From Actinoplanes sp. NBRC 103695 (lineage in GTDB: Bacteria; Actinomycetota; Actinomycetes; Mycobacteriales; Micromonosporaceae), in contig NZ_BSTL01000010.1 in NCBI RefSeq assembly GCF_030269485.1, positions 124,001-188,000 of the forward strand: DNA of 64,000 nt, written 5' to 3'. Each line of letters begins with the position of its first letter. The first letter of the stretch is position 1. The notes beneath the pieces were generated by a model. That model saw nothing but the letters and a program-made list of their open reading frames with translations, did no database searches and was not told the DNA's origin. Below are positions 1-8,781 of the stretch, in pieces. The position numbers were made by a program, and so were the translations under genes.

Positions 1-2
1 CG

Positions 3-2546
3 GGCGGGCCGGCGCCGTGGCTGCGGGTCGTGCCCGTGGTGGCGGCCGTCGTCGCCGGGCCGGGCCCCTCGGCGGCCGTCTTCTACGACAAGCACGGGCC
101 GCCGGTGGCCGCCGCTCGCGAATACCTCCGGGAAGGCGACTTCTCGTCCTGCGCGCGGGTGCTCTCGCAGCACGGTGAATCGATGGTCGCGGCGGGTCAG
201 GCGGCCGGCGTTACCGAGCTGGTGTCGGCGCTGCCGTCGCGTAGCGCTGGTCTGTGGCTGCTGCTCGGTGACGCTCGGCGGGCCGAAGGGGCGTTGGACG
301 CGGCGGCGCAGGCGTATGCGGCCAGTGGGGTGCCGGCCAGTAGTCCGGCGCTGGCCTGGCGGGCCGGGCGGATCCACTATCAGCGGGGGGATGCGCCGGG
401 GGCGCTGGCGGCCTTCGCGGCGGCTGAGCCGGACTTGTTGTCGGGCGCGCAGGGTCTCTCGGCGGCCGTGCCGGAATTCTCGTCTGCGGCCGATGGTGTG
501 CAGCTGGCTGCCTGGAGGGCCAACGCTCGGCTGCTGGCCGGCGCGGCCGACGCGGCTCTGGCCGATGCTCGCCGAGCGATCGCGCTGGCGTCAGGCCTGT
601 GGACAACCGACCGAAATCGTCCGGGCCGGGGGCTAGATTCGTGCCCACCCGGTGACGGGGTGGGGGAGGTGGCGGCAGGTTTCGAAATTGTTGAATGTGA
701 CGCGCAGCGGGTGACGGCGGCGCTGGCCGTCGCGCATGTGAGCGCTGCGCTCTGCCTCGCCGCGGTGGGCGACGACGCCGGGAGCGAAGAGCACTACGGC
801 CTGGCGCTGCCCGCGGCCGAGCGCAGCGGCGACGTCGTGCTGCTGACCCGGATCCACATCAACCGCACCTACCGGCTGCTCACGGCGGCACGCTTCGACG
901 CGGCGCTGGTCTCGGGGCGGACCTGCGCGAAGTACGCCGCCGCCTCCGGTCAGCCGAGCCTGCAGGCGATCGCCGCCTGCAACGAAGGCGACGCGCTCGC
1001 CATGCTCGGGCGGTTCGACGAGGCGGTGCGGTGCTACGAGATCGCGATCGCCGGATATCACCGGACCGGGTCGCGGCGGGTGGCGGGTGCTCAGCTCGGG
1101 CTCGGTGAGGTGTACCGGCGGCGGGGCTGGCGGCAGCAGGCGCGGGCGGCCTTCGAGGAGGCGATCCGGGTCGCTACCGAGGCCGGCAACCCGCGTGTGC
1201 TCGGGCCGGCCCGGAACGGCCTGGCCCTCGTGCTGCTCGGCGACGAACCGGAACGCGCCGCCGCGATCGTCGCGCCGGGCAGCCTCGCGGAAGGATGGGT
1301 CGCCCTGCGCGACGGTGACCACGACCGGGCCGCGGCGGTGGCCGGCGCGTGTTGCGACGCCGCCCGCGACGAGGGCGACCGGGTGGGGCTGGCCGATGCG
1401 CTGGAACTGCGGGGCATGGCCCTCTGCGCCGGCCCGTCCACGACCGCCGAGACGACGAGCGGGGCGGCGCGGGTGCGCAACGCGAAGGAGAAGGCGGCCG
1501 TAGAAGCGAAAGCCGGCTCAGCGCGGAAGGTCAAAAGGGGGGAAGAGGGGCGGGTCGCGCTGAGGGAGTGCCACGGGATCTGGGTCGAGGCGGGCGCCGT
1601 GGTGGAGGCGGCGCGGCTCGAGGTGGTGCTGGCGCGGCTGCCCGGTGCCGGTCCGGAGGAACGACTGCGTGGGCTGGTCGCGGCGGAACGGCTGCGGGAC
1701 GCCGGTGCGGGTGGAGCCGAGCAGGGTGAGGCCGGTGCGGAGGTGGTGGTGCGGGCGTTCGGGCGGTTCGAGGTGCTGGTCGGCGGGGAGGTGGTGCCCG
1801 CTTCCCGGTGGCAGTCGAAGAAGGCTCGTGACCTGCTGCGGATCCTGGTCGCCCGGCGAGGCCGGCCGATCCCGCGCGACGAGCTGTGCGAGCTGCTCTG
1901 GCCGAGCGACGAGCCGGCCGATAATCCGGCCGACGGCCCGGGCGACAAAAGGGGGGATGGCCGGGGGAAGGCGGGCCACCGGCTGTCGGTGCTGCTGTCG
2001 ATCCTGCGCGGCGTCCTGGACCCGGCCAAGGCGCTCCCGCCGGACCACTACCTGGTGGCCGACCTCGCGAGCGTCGCCCTGGACGTGACCCGGCTCCGGG
2101 TCGACGTGGAGGACTTCCTGGCGTACGTCGCGCAGGCCCGGCGTCTCGTCGAGGCGGGCGACACCGCCGCCGCGCGCGCCCTGCTGGCGACGATCGACCG
2201 GCACCAGGGCGGCGAGGCGGCGTTCGAGGACGAGCCGTACGCGCTCTGGTCGGCCGGCCTGCGGGAGGAGGCGCGCGCCGCCCACCTGCGGATGCTCCGG
2301 ATGTCGGTGCAGGTGGCGGACAACGTGGACGCGGCGGCCGGTCTGCTGCTGCGGGTGCTGGAGCAGGACCCGTACGACGAGGCGGCGCACCGGGGGCTGG
2401 TGCGCCGCCTGGTCCGGGCGGGCCGGCACGGCGAGGCCCGGCGGGCGTTCGAGCGCTACGCCGAGGCGATGCGGTCGATCGGCGTACGCCCGCCGGACCC
2501 CGCCCTGCTCAGTGGAACGTCCCGATCAGCCCCGCCTCCACGGTGA
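3..2546 (+). CDS. AfsR/SARP-type transcriptional regulator with TPR and BTAD domains (5' truncated)
   Basis: The frame is open to the left edge, and a GTG at 30 is only an internal possibility. The first visible residues (HGPPVAAAREYLREGDF) look like the segment after the ATPase of a MalT/LuxR-like STAND regulator, so the true start is probably upstream of the window. The middle is alpha-helical TPR-like repeat. From about residue 575 (numbered from the GTG at 30) a winged-helix OmpR-type DNA-binding domain begins (RAFGRFEVLVGG), followed by a bacterial transcriptional activator (BTAD) domain to the end. Two charged, lower-complexity insertions (around 1470-1550 and 1910-1975) interrupt the fold. 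SARP family proteins activate secondary-metabolism or stress genes, but the target here is unknown. The 3' end overlaps the convergent gene by 38 bp. Confidence 0.85.
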   Translation, partial: GGPAPWLRVVPVVAAVVAGPGPSAAVFYDKHGPPVAAAREYLREGDFSSCARVLSQHGESMVAAGQAAGVTELVSALPSRSAGLWLLLGDARRAEGALDAAAQAYAASGVPASSPALAWRAGRIHYQRGDAPGALAAFAAAEPDLLSGAQGLSAAVPEFSSAADGVQLAAWRANARLLAGAADAALADARRAIALASGLWTTDRNRPGRGLDSCPPGDGVGEVAAGFEIVECDAQRVTAALAVAHVSAALCLAAVGDDAGSEEHYGLALPAAERSGDVVLLTRIHINRTYRLLTAARFDAALVSGRTCAKYAAASGQPSLQAIAACNEGDALAMLGRFDEAVRCYEIAIAGYHRTGSRRVAGAQLGLGEVYRRRGWRQQARAAFEEAIRVATEAGNPRVLGPARNGLALVLLGDEPERAAAIVAPGSLAEGWVALRDGDHDRAAAVAGACCDAARDEGDRVGLADALELRGMALCAGPSTTAETTSGAARVRNAKEKAAVEAKAGSARKVKRGEEGRVALRECHGIWVEAGAVVEAARLEVVLARLPGAGPEERLRGLVAAERLRDAGAGGAEQGEAGAEVVVRAFGRFEVLVGGEVVPASRWQSKKARDLLRILVARRGRPIPRDELCELLWPSDEPADNPADGPGDKRGDGRGKAGHRLSVLLSILRGVLDPAKALPPDHYLVADLASVALDVTRLRVDVEDFLAYVAQARRLVEAGDTAAARALLATIDRHQGGEAAFEDEPYALWSAGLREEARAAHLRMLRMSVQVADNVDAAAGLLLRVLEQDPYDEAAHRGLVRRLVRAGRHGEARRAFERYAEAMRSIGVRPPDPALLSGTSRSAPPPR

Positions 2547-3297
2547 CGCTGCCGCCCTCGTCGGCGAACGCCCGCTGTCCCGATCCTCCGAGCAGGGTTC
2601 CGCGGGCCCAGGTCAACGGCCCGGGTACGAGCGCGTCCAGCGTCGCCGACGGCGGCCCGGTCACCGCTGCGCCGACCGGGTAGACGTCCACGTCGGGGTC
2701 GGCAGGCGAGCCACTGGCGACGATCGGCCAGCTCTCGGACGTCGTCGTGGCCTGCGCCCGGCGCATCTCGCTCGCCGCGGGCCGGCACAGCGCGATCGCC
2801 GTCACCTGGGTGCCCCAGTCGCCGGCGACCACCCGTACGCGATGAAGAGCCGCATCCATCGTGACCTCCTTGACCACCCCGCCCTCGACGTGGAAGCCGA
2901 GCCCGAACAGCGCGGTGGTGTCGGAGCATTCGGCTTCGGCGATGCCCGCCCCGGTCTCGATCTCGCGCTCCGGAAGGGCCGAGTCCTGGCACATGACGTA
3001 CGCGGTGACCGACCAGTTGCCCACCCGCCCGGCCGGCGCCCGCGCGGTCACCGTGACCGAGTCGCCTTCCTCGTCGGGCAGGATCCCGGTGATCGCCACC
3101 CCGCCGGCGCCGGGCATTCCGTAATTGATCACTCCGCCACCGGCGTACCGGGTGCCGGACGTGCATGTGGCGGTCGCCGTCTTGACCTGCTGCGGCCCGA
3201 ACACGCTGGTGTCCGACTCCCGTTCCGGCGACCATCCTCCGGGGGTGGCCAGCACTCCCGCGATCAGTCCACCGGCCAGCACCGTGGCAACACTCAT
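2509..3297 (-). CDS. Secreted hypothetical protein
   Basis: A 262-residue protein that I do not recognise as a named family. The start is set by a strong ribosome-binding site (GAGGAGG) just upstream of the ATG at 3297; the frame extends further but lacks such a signal. The N-terminus (MSVATVLAGGLIAGVLATPGG) is a short hydrophobic stretch compatible with export, though it lacks the usual basic n-region. The mature part has four Cys (in CTSG, MCQD, AECSD, ALCRP) and repeated segments of the type TVTARAPAG...WSVTAYVMC and HRVRVVAGDWGTQVTAIALC. These resemble the two-strand repeats of actinobacterial secreted beta-rich proteins. It converges on the SARP-type gene and is read away from the next gene. 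Confidence 0.7.
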   Translation of the reverse strand: MSVATVLAGGLIAGVLATPGGWSPERESDTSVFGPQQVKTATATCTSGTRYAGGGVINYGMPGAGGVAITGILPDEEGDSVTVTARAPAGRVGNWSVTAYVMCQDSALPEREIETGAGIAEAECSDTTALFGLGFHVEGGVVKEVTMDAALHRVRVVAGDWGTQVTAIALCRPAASEMRRAQATTTSESWPIVASGSPADPDVDVYPVGAAVTGPPSATLDALVPGPLTWARGTLLGGSGQRAFADEGGSVTVEAGLIGTFH

Positions 3298-3425
3298 CTG
3301 CTGTTCCTCCTCAAAGGGGCGATGACCCTGATGGAACAGAGGCGGTGTCAGGGTGGCGTCATGCCCCACCGCCGAAATCCGACACCATGGGGTGGACCGC
3401 TCACGCGCGGTAGGGAAAACTCCTC

Positions 3426-4625
3426 ATGTCCGATTCGTTAGGGCCGATGGGTTGCGCCGGGCGAGCGGGAGGAGCGGTCTTGACCAGCATCGAGCGTCTG
3501 ACCGCGCACTTGAACGCCCTGCGCACCCTGCATGAGGTGAGCAAGGCGGTCCACGCCAGCCTCGATCTGGGCCGCACCCTGGACGCCGTGGTGCGCGGCG
3601 TGACCAAGGCCAGCGGCTTCCAGGTCGCGCTGATCAACCTGCGCATGCCGGACGGCGACTTCGAGGTGGTCTCCATCGAGGGCACCGACGACGCCAAGGA
3701 CGCGCTGCTCGGGACCAGGACGACGCCGGCGGCCTGGGACGAGATCTTCGGCCAGGGCGAGCGGTGGGGCGCCCTCGTGTACGTGCCGCACAGCGTGACG
3801 CTCTCCGACGTGATCACCTTGTGGACGCCGGACACCCCGGTGCCCGAGGACCCGCTGGGCTGGCATCCGGAGGACTGCCTGTTCGCTCCGCTGACCGGGC
3901 CGGGCGGCGACCTGCTCGGGGTGCTCAGCGTCGACCTGCCGCAGGACGGCCGACGACCGGGCCTGGGTCAGCGGGAGACGCTCGAGATGTTCGCCGAGCA
4001 CGCCGCGATCGCCATCCAGCACGCGAATCTGCACAAGGAGCTGGAGGAGAGCCGTCGTCAGCTGGACCACGCGGCGAACCACGATCCGCTGACCGGCCTG
4101 GCCAACCGGGCGCGGCTGCGGACGTTCATCGACGCGCACGGCGGCGATGCGAAGGGAAGCCGGACGGTGACGACGTTCGGGGCGCTGGTCGTCGACCTGG
4201 ACGGTTTCAAGCGGGTCAACGACGAGGGCGGGCACGAGGTCGGCGACGAGGTGCTCCGGGTGGTGGCCGAGCGGATGCGCCGCCTGGTCCGTACGGAGGA
4301 CATGCTGGCGCGGATCGGCGGCGACGAGTTCATCGTGGTGCTGGCCGGTCCGGAGGGCCCGGCGACGCTGGCCGGTCTGGCGGAACGGATGGCCGAGGCG
4401 ATCGCCGAGCCGATCCCGACGCGTCGCGGGCCGCAGCGGGTGGGTGTGAGCATCGGGCAGGCGTTCGGCGCCGGTGAGGTCGGCCCGCTGCTGAACGCGG
4501 CGGACGCCGACATGTACCGGGTGAAGCAGCAGCACCACCGGGAACGGGACCCACGCCTCCACCCACGCGGGGTGTGCACGCACCCGCACCCGGTCCACGG
4601 CGAGCAGCTGCCCGTCCGCGGCTAG
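3426..4625 (+). CDS. GAF-GGDEF diguanylate cyclase
   Basis: The N-terminal half (about residues 25-205) is a GAF sensor domain, followed by a short coiled linker (HKELEESRRQLDHAANHDPLTGLANR). A GGDEF domain with an intact active site (RIGGDEFIVVL) follows, so diguanylate cyclase activity (2 GTP to c-di-GMP) is likely. There is no membrane segment, so the protein is cytosolic. The ATG at 3426 has only weak Shine-Dalgarno complementarity. A TTG at 3480, in frame, has GGGAGGAG five bases upstream and is an attractive alternative start that removes 18 residues. The last ~30 residues run past the normal end of a GGDEF domain and are low-complexity and basic. Confidence 0.88.
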   Translation: MSDSLGPMGCAGRAGGAVLTSIERLTAHLNALRTLHEVSKAVHASLDLGRTLDAVVRGVTKASGFQVALINLRMPDGDFEVVSIEGTDDAKDALLGTRTTPAAWDEIFGQGERWGALVYVPHSVTLSDVITLWTPDTPVPEDPLGWHPEDCLFAPLTGPGGDLLGVLSVDLPQDGRRPGLGQRETLEMFAEHAAIAIQHANLHKELEESRRQLDHAANHDPLTGLANRARLRTFIDAHGGDAKGSRTVTTFGALVVDLDGFKRVNDEGGHEVGDEVLRVVAERMRRLVRTEDMLARIGGDEFIVVLAGPEGPATLAGLAERMAEAIAEPIPTRRGPQRVGVSIGQAFGAGEVGPLLNAADADMYRVKQQHHRERDPRLHPRGVCTHPHPVHGEQLPVRG

Positions 4626-4864
4626 CAGCCGTTTCCCGGGCGTCTCCGGGCGGGCCGGCCGCCGAGCCGGTGGCCGGCGGCAGCACGTGCAGGGTCACGG
4701 TCGAGCCGGCCCGATATCCGGCGTCGCGCGGGTTGACCGTCCGCCTCGATGAGTCCCGGAACCGGTCGGGGCATCCCGTCGAGGTACGGAAAGATCGCCG
4801 ACCTGGGACGATCGACCATTCGTGTCCGAAAGCGTTCTGCTCTCCGAGTGAAGTTCGGCTACGA

Positions 4865-4892
4865 GTAGTACTACAGAGGACATACCGGTATG
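4865..4892. promoter_or_regulatory. Two adjacent palindromes upstream of conservon 1
   Basis: Within the 340 bp gene-free interval 4626-4965, two perfect palindromes lie close together: GTAGTACTAC (4865-4874) and CATACCGGTATG (4881-4892). They are 74 bp before the cvnA start. The AT content here is higher than in the surroundings, as expected for a promoter, and a small direct repeat (CTGATT twice, about 4915-4930) follows. I infer a regulator-binding region for the conservon. The rest of the interval, 4626-4860, holds no gene I can support. Confidence 0.35.
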
Positions 4893-4965
4893 GTGGCTCC
4901 GCATAGACGCCGGTCTGATTCTGATTATCGGACCCCCTCCGAGCGGCTAGGACGATCACCCAGAC

Positions 4966-7317
4966 GTGAGTACTGAAAAGGACGCCGGGCAGCAGCCGGT
5001 CGCGAAACAGTCCATCAAACGCCGGGTGATCCGGCTGGTGCTGATTCCCGGTGCCGCGGCCATGGTTCTCTGGCTGGTCGCCTCCGGCTACCTGGTCTTC
5101 AACGGCTTCTACGAGCGTGCCGTCGCGGTCGGCGTGCGGCAGGTGTCCATCCCGGCGGTCACGGCGCTGGTGTCCATCCAGCGGGAACGCCGGATGAGCA
5201 TCGCGTACGTCACCCGGCCGACCTCGGACATGCGCCAGCTGATCGAGCAGCGCCGGCTCACCGACGACCAGCTCGCCACGCTGCGGGACACCGCCGAGCC
5301 GATCCTGGCGAGCGCGCCGGGGTCGATCGCGGTCAAGTGGTCGGCCCTCTCCGACAAGCTGGAGGGCATGCCGGGCATCCGGAGCACGATCGACTCCGGG
5401 TCGGCCGGCCGCCAGCAGGTGTACGACTTCTACAACGGCGTGCTGGACGCCGCGACGGCCCTCTTCGACACCCAGGCCCGCGCGGTCCGTTCGGCGGCGG
5501 CCACCCAGGGCGGCATCGCGGCGACCGACGCCTTCGAGGCCAGCGACCTGATGTCGCGCAGCGGTTCGATCATCTCCGGTTCGCTCGGGGCCGGCACGCT
5601 CAGCCAGGCGGACTATCTCCAGTTCACGGCCATGGTCGGCGCGTACCGCAGCGAGCTGAACAAGGTCTCGCAGAACCTGGAGCCGCGGGCCCGCGAGCTG
5701 TACGGCGCCCTGCTCGCCACCCCGGAGTGGCGCAGCCTGGTGGCCGCCGAGAACACGCTGCTCACCGAGGGGCCGTGGCGCAGCGGCGCGCCGAAGGCGC
5801 TGCAGCTGGACGAGGCCGGGTGGGAACGCACCAGCGCCCGCGTGTCGGACGCCCTGACCAACCTGAGCGTGGCCCAGGCCGACGCCACGTCCCTGCGGAC
5901 GCTGCACGCCGGCAACAACCAGCTCCTGATCGCCTCGCTGGGCAGTCTCGCCGCGCTGATCATCGCGGTCATCGCCATCGTCTGGGCCGTGCGCCAGTCG
6001 CAGATCCTGGTCAACAGCGCGCTGTCGGTCCGCCTCTCCCAGCTGGGCAAGGACGCCGCCGCGGTGGTCGACGACCTGCTGCCGGAGATGATGCGCAAGC
6101 TGCGCCGGCGTGAACGCGTCGACCGCGACACCGACCTGCTCAGCCAGGACTACGGCCGGGACGAGATCGGCCAGCTGGCCCAGGTGCTCAACCGGTCGCT
6201 GCACGCCGCGGTCGGCGCCGCGGTGGACGAGGCCAACGCCCGCGCCGCCGGCACCGCGATGCTGATGGGCGTCGCCCGCCGGCCGCAGCGTCCGCTGCAG
6301 CGCGGCCTGAAGGTGGTCGAGGACCTGCAGGAGCGGATCGGCGACGAGCAGCTGCTCGCGAACCTGTTCGACATCAACCACCAGATGGCGCAGACCCGGC
6401 GCTTCCTGGAGAACCTGATCATCCTCGCGGGCGGGCAGACCGGCCGCCGGTTCCACAAGCCGGTGCCGATGCGCCGGGTGCTGCTCGCCGCGACCGCCGA
6501 GACCCAGCAGTACCAGCGGGTCACCCTGCGGCAGACGGCGGACGTGGCGGTGGTCGGCTCGGCCGTCGCGGGCACCATCCACCTGCTCGCCGAGCTGGTG
6601 GACAACGCGCTGACCTTCTCGCCGCCCAACTCTCCGGTGTGGATCAGCAGCACCCGGGTCGAGCGCGGCATCGTCATCGAGATCGAGGACGGCGGCGTCG
6701 GCATGCCCGCCGACCAGCTGGCCACGGTCAACGAGCTGCTGGCTACCGCGCCGACCCCGGACGTGACGGCGCTGAAGGACGGCGCGCAGATCGGTCTCTG
6801 GGTGGTCGCCGAGCTGGCCCGGCGGGAGGGCATCCAGGTGACGTTGCGGACCTCCGCGTACGGCGGGGTGCTCGCGGTCGTGCTGCTGCCGGAACGGGCC
6901 GCGTCCCCGTACGGCGAGACTCCGACGATCTCGCCGTACGGCGAGACCCCGACGATGGAGATCACCGGCGACGTCATGAAACAGGGTGCTCCGCCCATGG
7001 CGCATCCGGCTCCGCCCGCGGTCCCACAGGCGGCGCCACGGAGCGCGCCACCCGTGCCCGCGCCGGCGTCGGTCGCGGTCGCCGCCCCACTGCAGCAGGC
7101 GCCGGCCGGGCGTCCGCAGCTTCCCGTGCGCCGCCCCCAGGAGCACCTCAACCCGTTGCTGCGCGAGGAGGAGCCGTCCGGCGCCTTCGCCGCGCCCACC
7201 GCGCCGACCCGGACCCCGGACCAGGCCCGCGACCGCTTCGCCCGCTATCAGCACGGGTGGCGTGCCGGTAAGCACGCCGCCACGGATCCCGATCAGCCGC
7301 CGCCGCCCGGCAGCTGA
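4966..7317 (+). CDS. cvnA: Conservon sensor histidine kinase with NIT domain (CvnA type)
   Basis: A 783-residue membrane kinase. A first membrane segment (about residues 20-45) and a second (about 321-345) enclose an extracytoplasmic all-helical domain of the nitrate/nitrite-sensing (NIT) type. A HAMP-like linker follows, then a divergent DHp helix with His472 (NLFDINHQMAQTRRFLENL) and an HATPase domain with the N-box (LLAELVDNALTFSPP, D546/N547) and G-box (DGGVGMP). The C-terminus is a long Pro/Ala-rich tail with a direct repeat SPYGETPT. The start is GTG at 4966. It is the first gene of a four-gene unit (roadblock, DUF742, GTPase) typical of actinobacterial conservons, which work as membrane-associated G-protein-like signalling complexes. 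The ligand is not determined. Confidence 0.92.
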   Translation: MSTEKDAGQQPVAKQSIKRRVIRLVLIPGAAAMVLWLVASGYLVFNGFYERAVAVGVRQVSIPAVTALVSIQRERRMSIAYVTRPTSDMRQLIEQRRLTDDQLATLRDTAEPILASAPGSIAVKWSALSDKLEGMPGIRSTIDSGSAGRQQVYDFYNGVLDAATALFDTQARAVRSAAATQGGIAATDAFEASDLMSRSGSIISGSLGAGTLSQADYLQFTAMVGAYRSELNKVSQNLEPRARELYGALLATPEWRSLVAAENTLLTEGPWRSGAPKALQLDEAGWERTSARVSDALTNLSVAQADATSLRTLHAGNNQLLIASLGSLAALIIAVIAIVWAVRQSQILVNSALSVRLSQLGKDAAAVVDDLLPEMMRKLRRRERVDRDTDLLSQDYGRDEIGQLAQVLNRSLHAAVGAAVDEANARAAGTAMLMGVARRPQRPLQRGLKVVEDLQERIGDEQLLANLFDINHQMAQTRRFLENLIILAGGQTGRRFHKPVPMRRVLLAATAETQQYQRVTLRQTADVAVVGSAVAGTIHLLAELVDNALTFSPPNSPVWISSTRVERGIVIEIEDGGVGMPADQLATVNELLATAPTPDVTALKDGAQIGLWVVAELARREGIQVTLRTSAYGGVLAVVLLPERAASPYGETPTISPYGETPTMEITGDVMKQGAPPMAHPAPPAVPQAAPRSAPPVPAPASVAVAAPLQQAPAGRPQLPVRRPQEHLNPLLREEEPSGAFAAPTAPTRTPDQARDRFARYQHGWRAGKHAATDPDQPPPPGS

Positions 7318-7343
7318 CCACCGGTTACCTCGAGACAGGGAAG

Positions 7344-7763
7344 ATGATGGAGTCGACCAACGACCTGACGTGGATGCTGGACGAGCTGGCCGCCTTCCCC
7401 AGCGTCCTGAACGCCGCCGTGCTCTCCACCGACGGCCTGATCATCCAGAAGTCCAGCTCGCTCCCGCAGGACGCGGCGGACCTGATGGCGGCCGCGGCCT
7501 CGTCGCTCTACAGCGTCGCCGCGGGCACCGGGCGACGCTTCCGGAGCGGTCCGGTGCACCAGGTGGTCATCGAGTACGAGGACCACACGCTGTTCATCGC
7601 CGCGGCCGGTGAGAACGCGCGGCTGGCCGTGCTCTGCGGCGAGGACGTGGACATGGGTGCGATCGCGTACGAGATGGGCCGGCTGGTCACCCGGATCGGT
7701 CAGTACCTCGGTTCGGTGGCCAGAGCCACGGCCGCGGCGGGCAACGGGCACGCGGGTGGCTGA
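7344..7763 (+). CDS. cvnB: Roadblock/LC7 domain protein (CvnB type)
   Basis: A 139-residue single-domain roadblock/LC7 protein. The pattern LDELAAFPSVLNAAVLSTDGLIIQ and the later hydrophobic strand VVIEYEDHTLFIAAAG are characteristic of the family. In conservons this protein partners with the small GTPase and may act as its GAP- or GEF-like regulator. It lies 26 bp after the kinase gene and only 3 bp before the DUF742 gene, so the unit is one operon. The start is one of two consecutive ATG codons at 7344 and 7347, preceded by AGGGAAG. Confidence 0.93.
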   Translation: MMESTNDLTWMLDELAAFPSVLNAAVLSTDGLIIQKSSSLPQDAADLMAAAASSLYSVAAGTGRRFRSGPVHQVVIEYEDHTLFIAAAGENARLAVLCGEDVDMGAIAYEMGRLVTRIGQYLGSVARATAAAGNGHAGG

Positions 7764-7766
7764 CGG

Positions 7767-8123
7767 GTGACCTATTGGTCCGGCGACGAGGACGAGCTCG
7801 GCAAGCTCGTCCCCCTCTACGTCCTTGTCGGGGGGCGTACTACTCCGCGAAACACCACTCTGGACCTGGCGACGCAGATCATCGCGTACCCGGCTGACAC
7901 GGCGGCCCTGGAACCGCAGTACCGGCAGATCGTGCTCAGCTGCGGCGACTGGGTCTCCATCGCCGAGGTGGCCGCTCACCTGGGCCGCCCCCTGACCGTG
8001 GTGAAGATCCTCGTCGACGTGCTGCTGGAGCAGGGTCTGCTCGCGATCGGCGCGCCGGCCCAGCAGACCGTGGTCAACCGCGGGCTGCTCGAGACGCTGC
8101 TCGACGGGCTGCAGAGACTGTGA
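7767..8123 (+). CDS. cvnC: DUF742 family protein (CvnC type)
   Basis: 118 residues of the DUF742 family, with the family-typical opening LVPLYVLVGGRTTP and the winged-helix-like segment SIAEVAAHLGRPLTVVKILVDVLLEQG. The function of DUF742 proteins in conservons is not well defined; a role as adaptor between kinase and GTPase is assumed. GTG start at 7767, three bases after the roadblock stop. The stop overlaps the GTPase start by four bases, indicating translational coupling. Confidence 0.93.
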   Translation: MTYWSGDEDELGKLVPLYVLVGGRTTPRNTTLDLATQIIAYPADTAALEPQYRQIVLSCGDWVSIAEVAAHLGRPLTVVKILVDVLLEQGLLAIGAPAQQTVVNRGLLETLLDGLQRL

Positions 8124-8704
8124 ACTCGAAGGACGGATTTGTGAAACGGACATCGGTCAAGATCGTGGTGGCCGGCGGGTTCGGCACGGGCAAGACCACG
8201 CTGGTCAGGTCCATCAGCGAGATCGACCCGCTGACCACCGAGGAGGTGCTGACCGAGGCCAGCGTCGGGGTGGACGACCTGGCCGGGCTGGAGGACAAGC
8301 ACAGCACCACGGTGGCCCTCGACTTCGGCCGGATCACCATCAACCACGAGGTGGTGCTCTACCTGTTCGGTACGCCCGGGCAGGACCGCTTCTGGTTCAT
8401 GTGGGACGAGCTGGCGCAGGGCGCGGTCGGTGCGATCGTGCTGATCGACACGCGGCGGCTGGACTCCAGCTTCGCGGCGATCGACTACTTCGAGCGGCGC
8501 AAGATCCCGTTCCTGGTGGCGGTGAACATGTTCCACGGGGAGCGGGTGTACACCGAGGAGGAGATCCGCGGGGCGCTGCATCTCTCCGCGGAAGCGCCGC
8601 TGCTGTGGACCGACGCGCGTAACAGGGAGTCCGTCCGCGAGACGCTGGTACGGCTCGTCCGGCACGCGCTGTCCCGCCTACCGGACACCGAGCCGGTCGG
8701 CTGA
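8120..8704 (+). CDS. cvnD: Conservon small GTPase (CvnD type)
   Basis: A 194-residue Ras-like small GTPase of the MglA/CvnD group. The P-loop is GGFGTGKTT. Switch II is GTPGQDRFWFMW, in which the Gln normally assisting hydrolysis is kept. VNMFHGE replaces the canonical NKxD base-recognition motif, as is common in this bacterial subgroup. The GTG at 8120 overlaps the preceding stop (GTGA); a second GTG at 8141 with AAGGACGGA upstream is an alternative start. Last gene of conservon 1. Confidence 0.93.
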   Translation: MNSKDGFVKRTSVKIVVAGGFGTGKTTLVRSISEIDPLTTEEVLTEASVGVDDLAGLEDKHSTTVALDFGRITINHEVVLYLFGTPGQDRFWFMWDELAQGAVGAIVLIDTRRLDSSFAAIDYFERRKIPFLVAVNMFHGERVYTEEEIRGALHLSAEAPLLWTDARNRESVRETLVRLVRHALSRLPDTEPVG

Positions 8705-8742
8705 TCGGACTTCGCGCAGGTCGGGCGCCCTCGCTGCGGTAA

Positions 8743-8772
8743 GTGATCAGTCCACTCTGGTCCGTGATTAGT
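8743..8772. promoter_or_regulatory. Direct repeat GTGATYAGT x2, 21 bp period, upstream of prenyltransferase operon
   Basis: GTGATCAGT at 8743-8751 and GTGATTAGT at 8764-8772 are near-identical and 21 bp apart, two turns of the helix, so both copies face the same side of the DNA. They lie just before the likely ATG at 8782. Such spacing is typical of tandem binding sites for a cooperatively binding activator (SARP proteins bind direct repeats). The identity of the regulator is unknown. Confidence 0.4.
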
Positions 8773-8781
8773 TCGACGGAT

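Noticed and set aside
30..2546. Treating GTG 30 as the true start of the left-edge regulator
   Set aside because: The frame is open to the edge and the first residues already look like the interior of a STAND/TPR regulator, so the gene is called truncated.
4540..4740. A possible minus-strand coding fragment (RLLAADGQLLAVDRVRVRAHPAWVEAW preceded by TVNPRDAGYRAGSTV in another frame)
   Set aside because: It would need a frameshift, has no start or ribosome-binding site, and overlaps the end of the GGDEF gene. It may be a decayed gene, but the evidence is too thin to list.
4330..7275. A 981-residue open frame antisense to the conservon kinase
   Set aside because: Same reason: low-complexity Arg/Gly/His-rich translation opposite a clear kinase gene.
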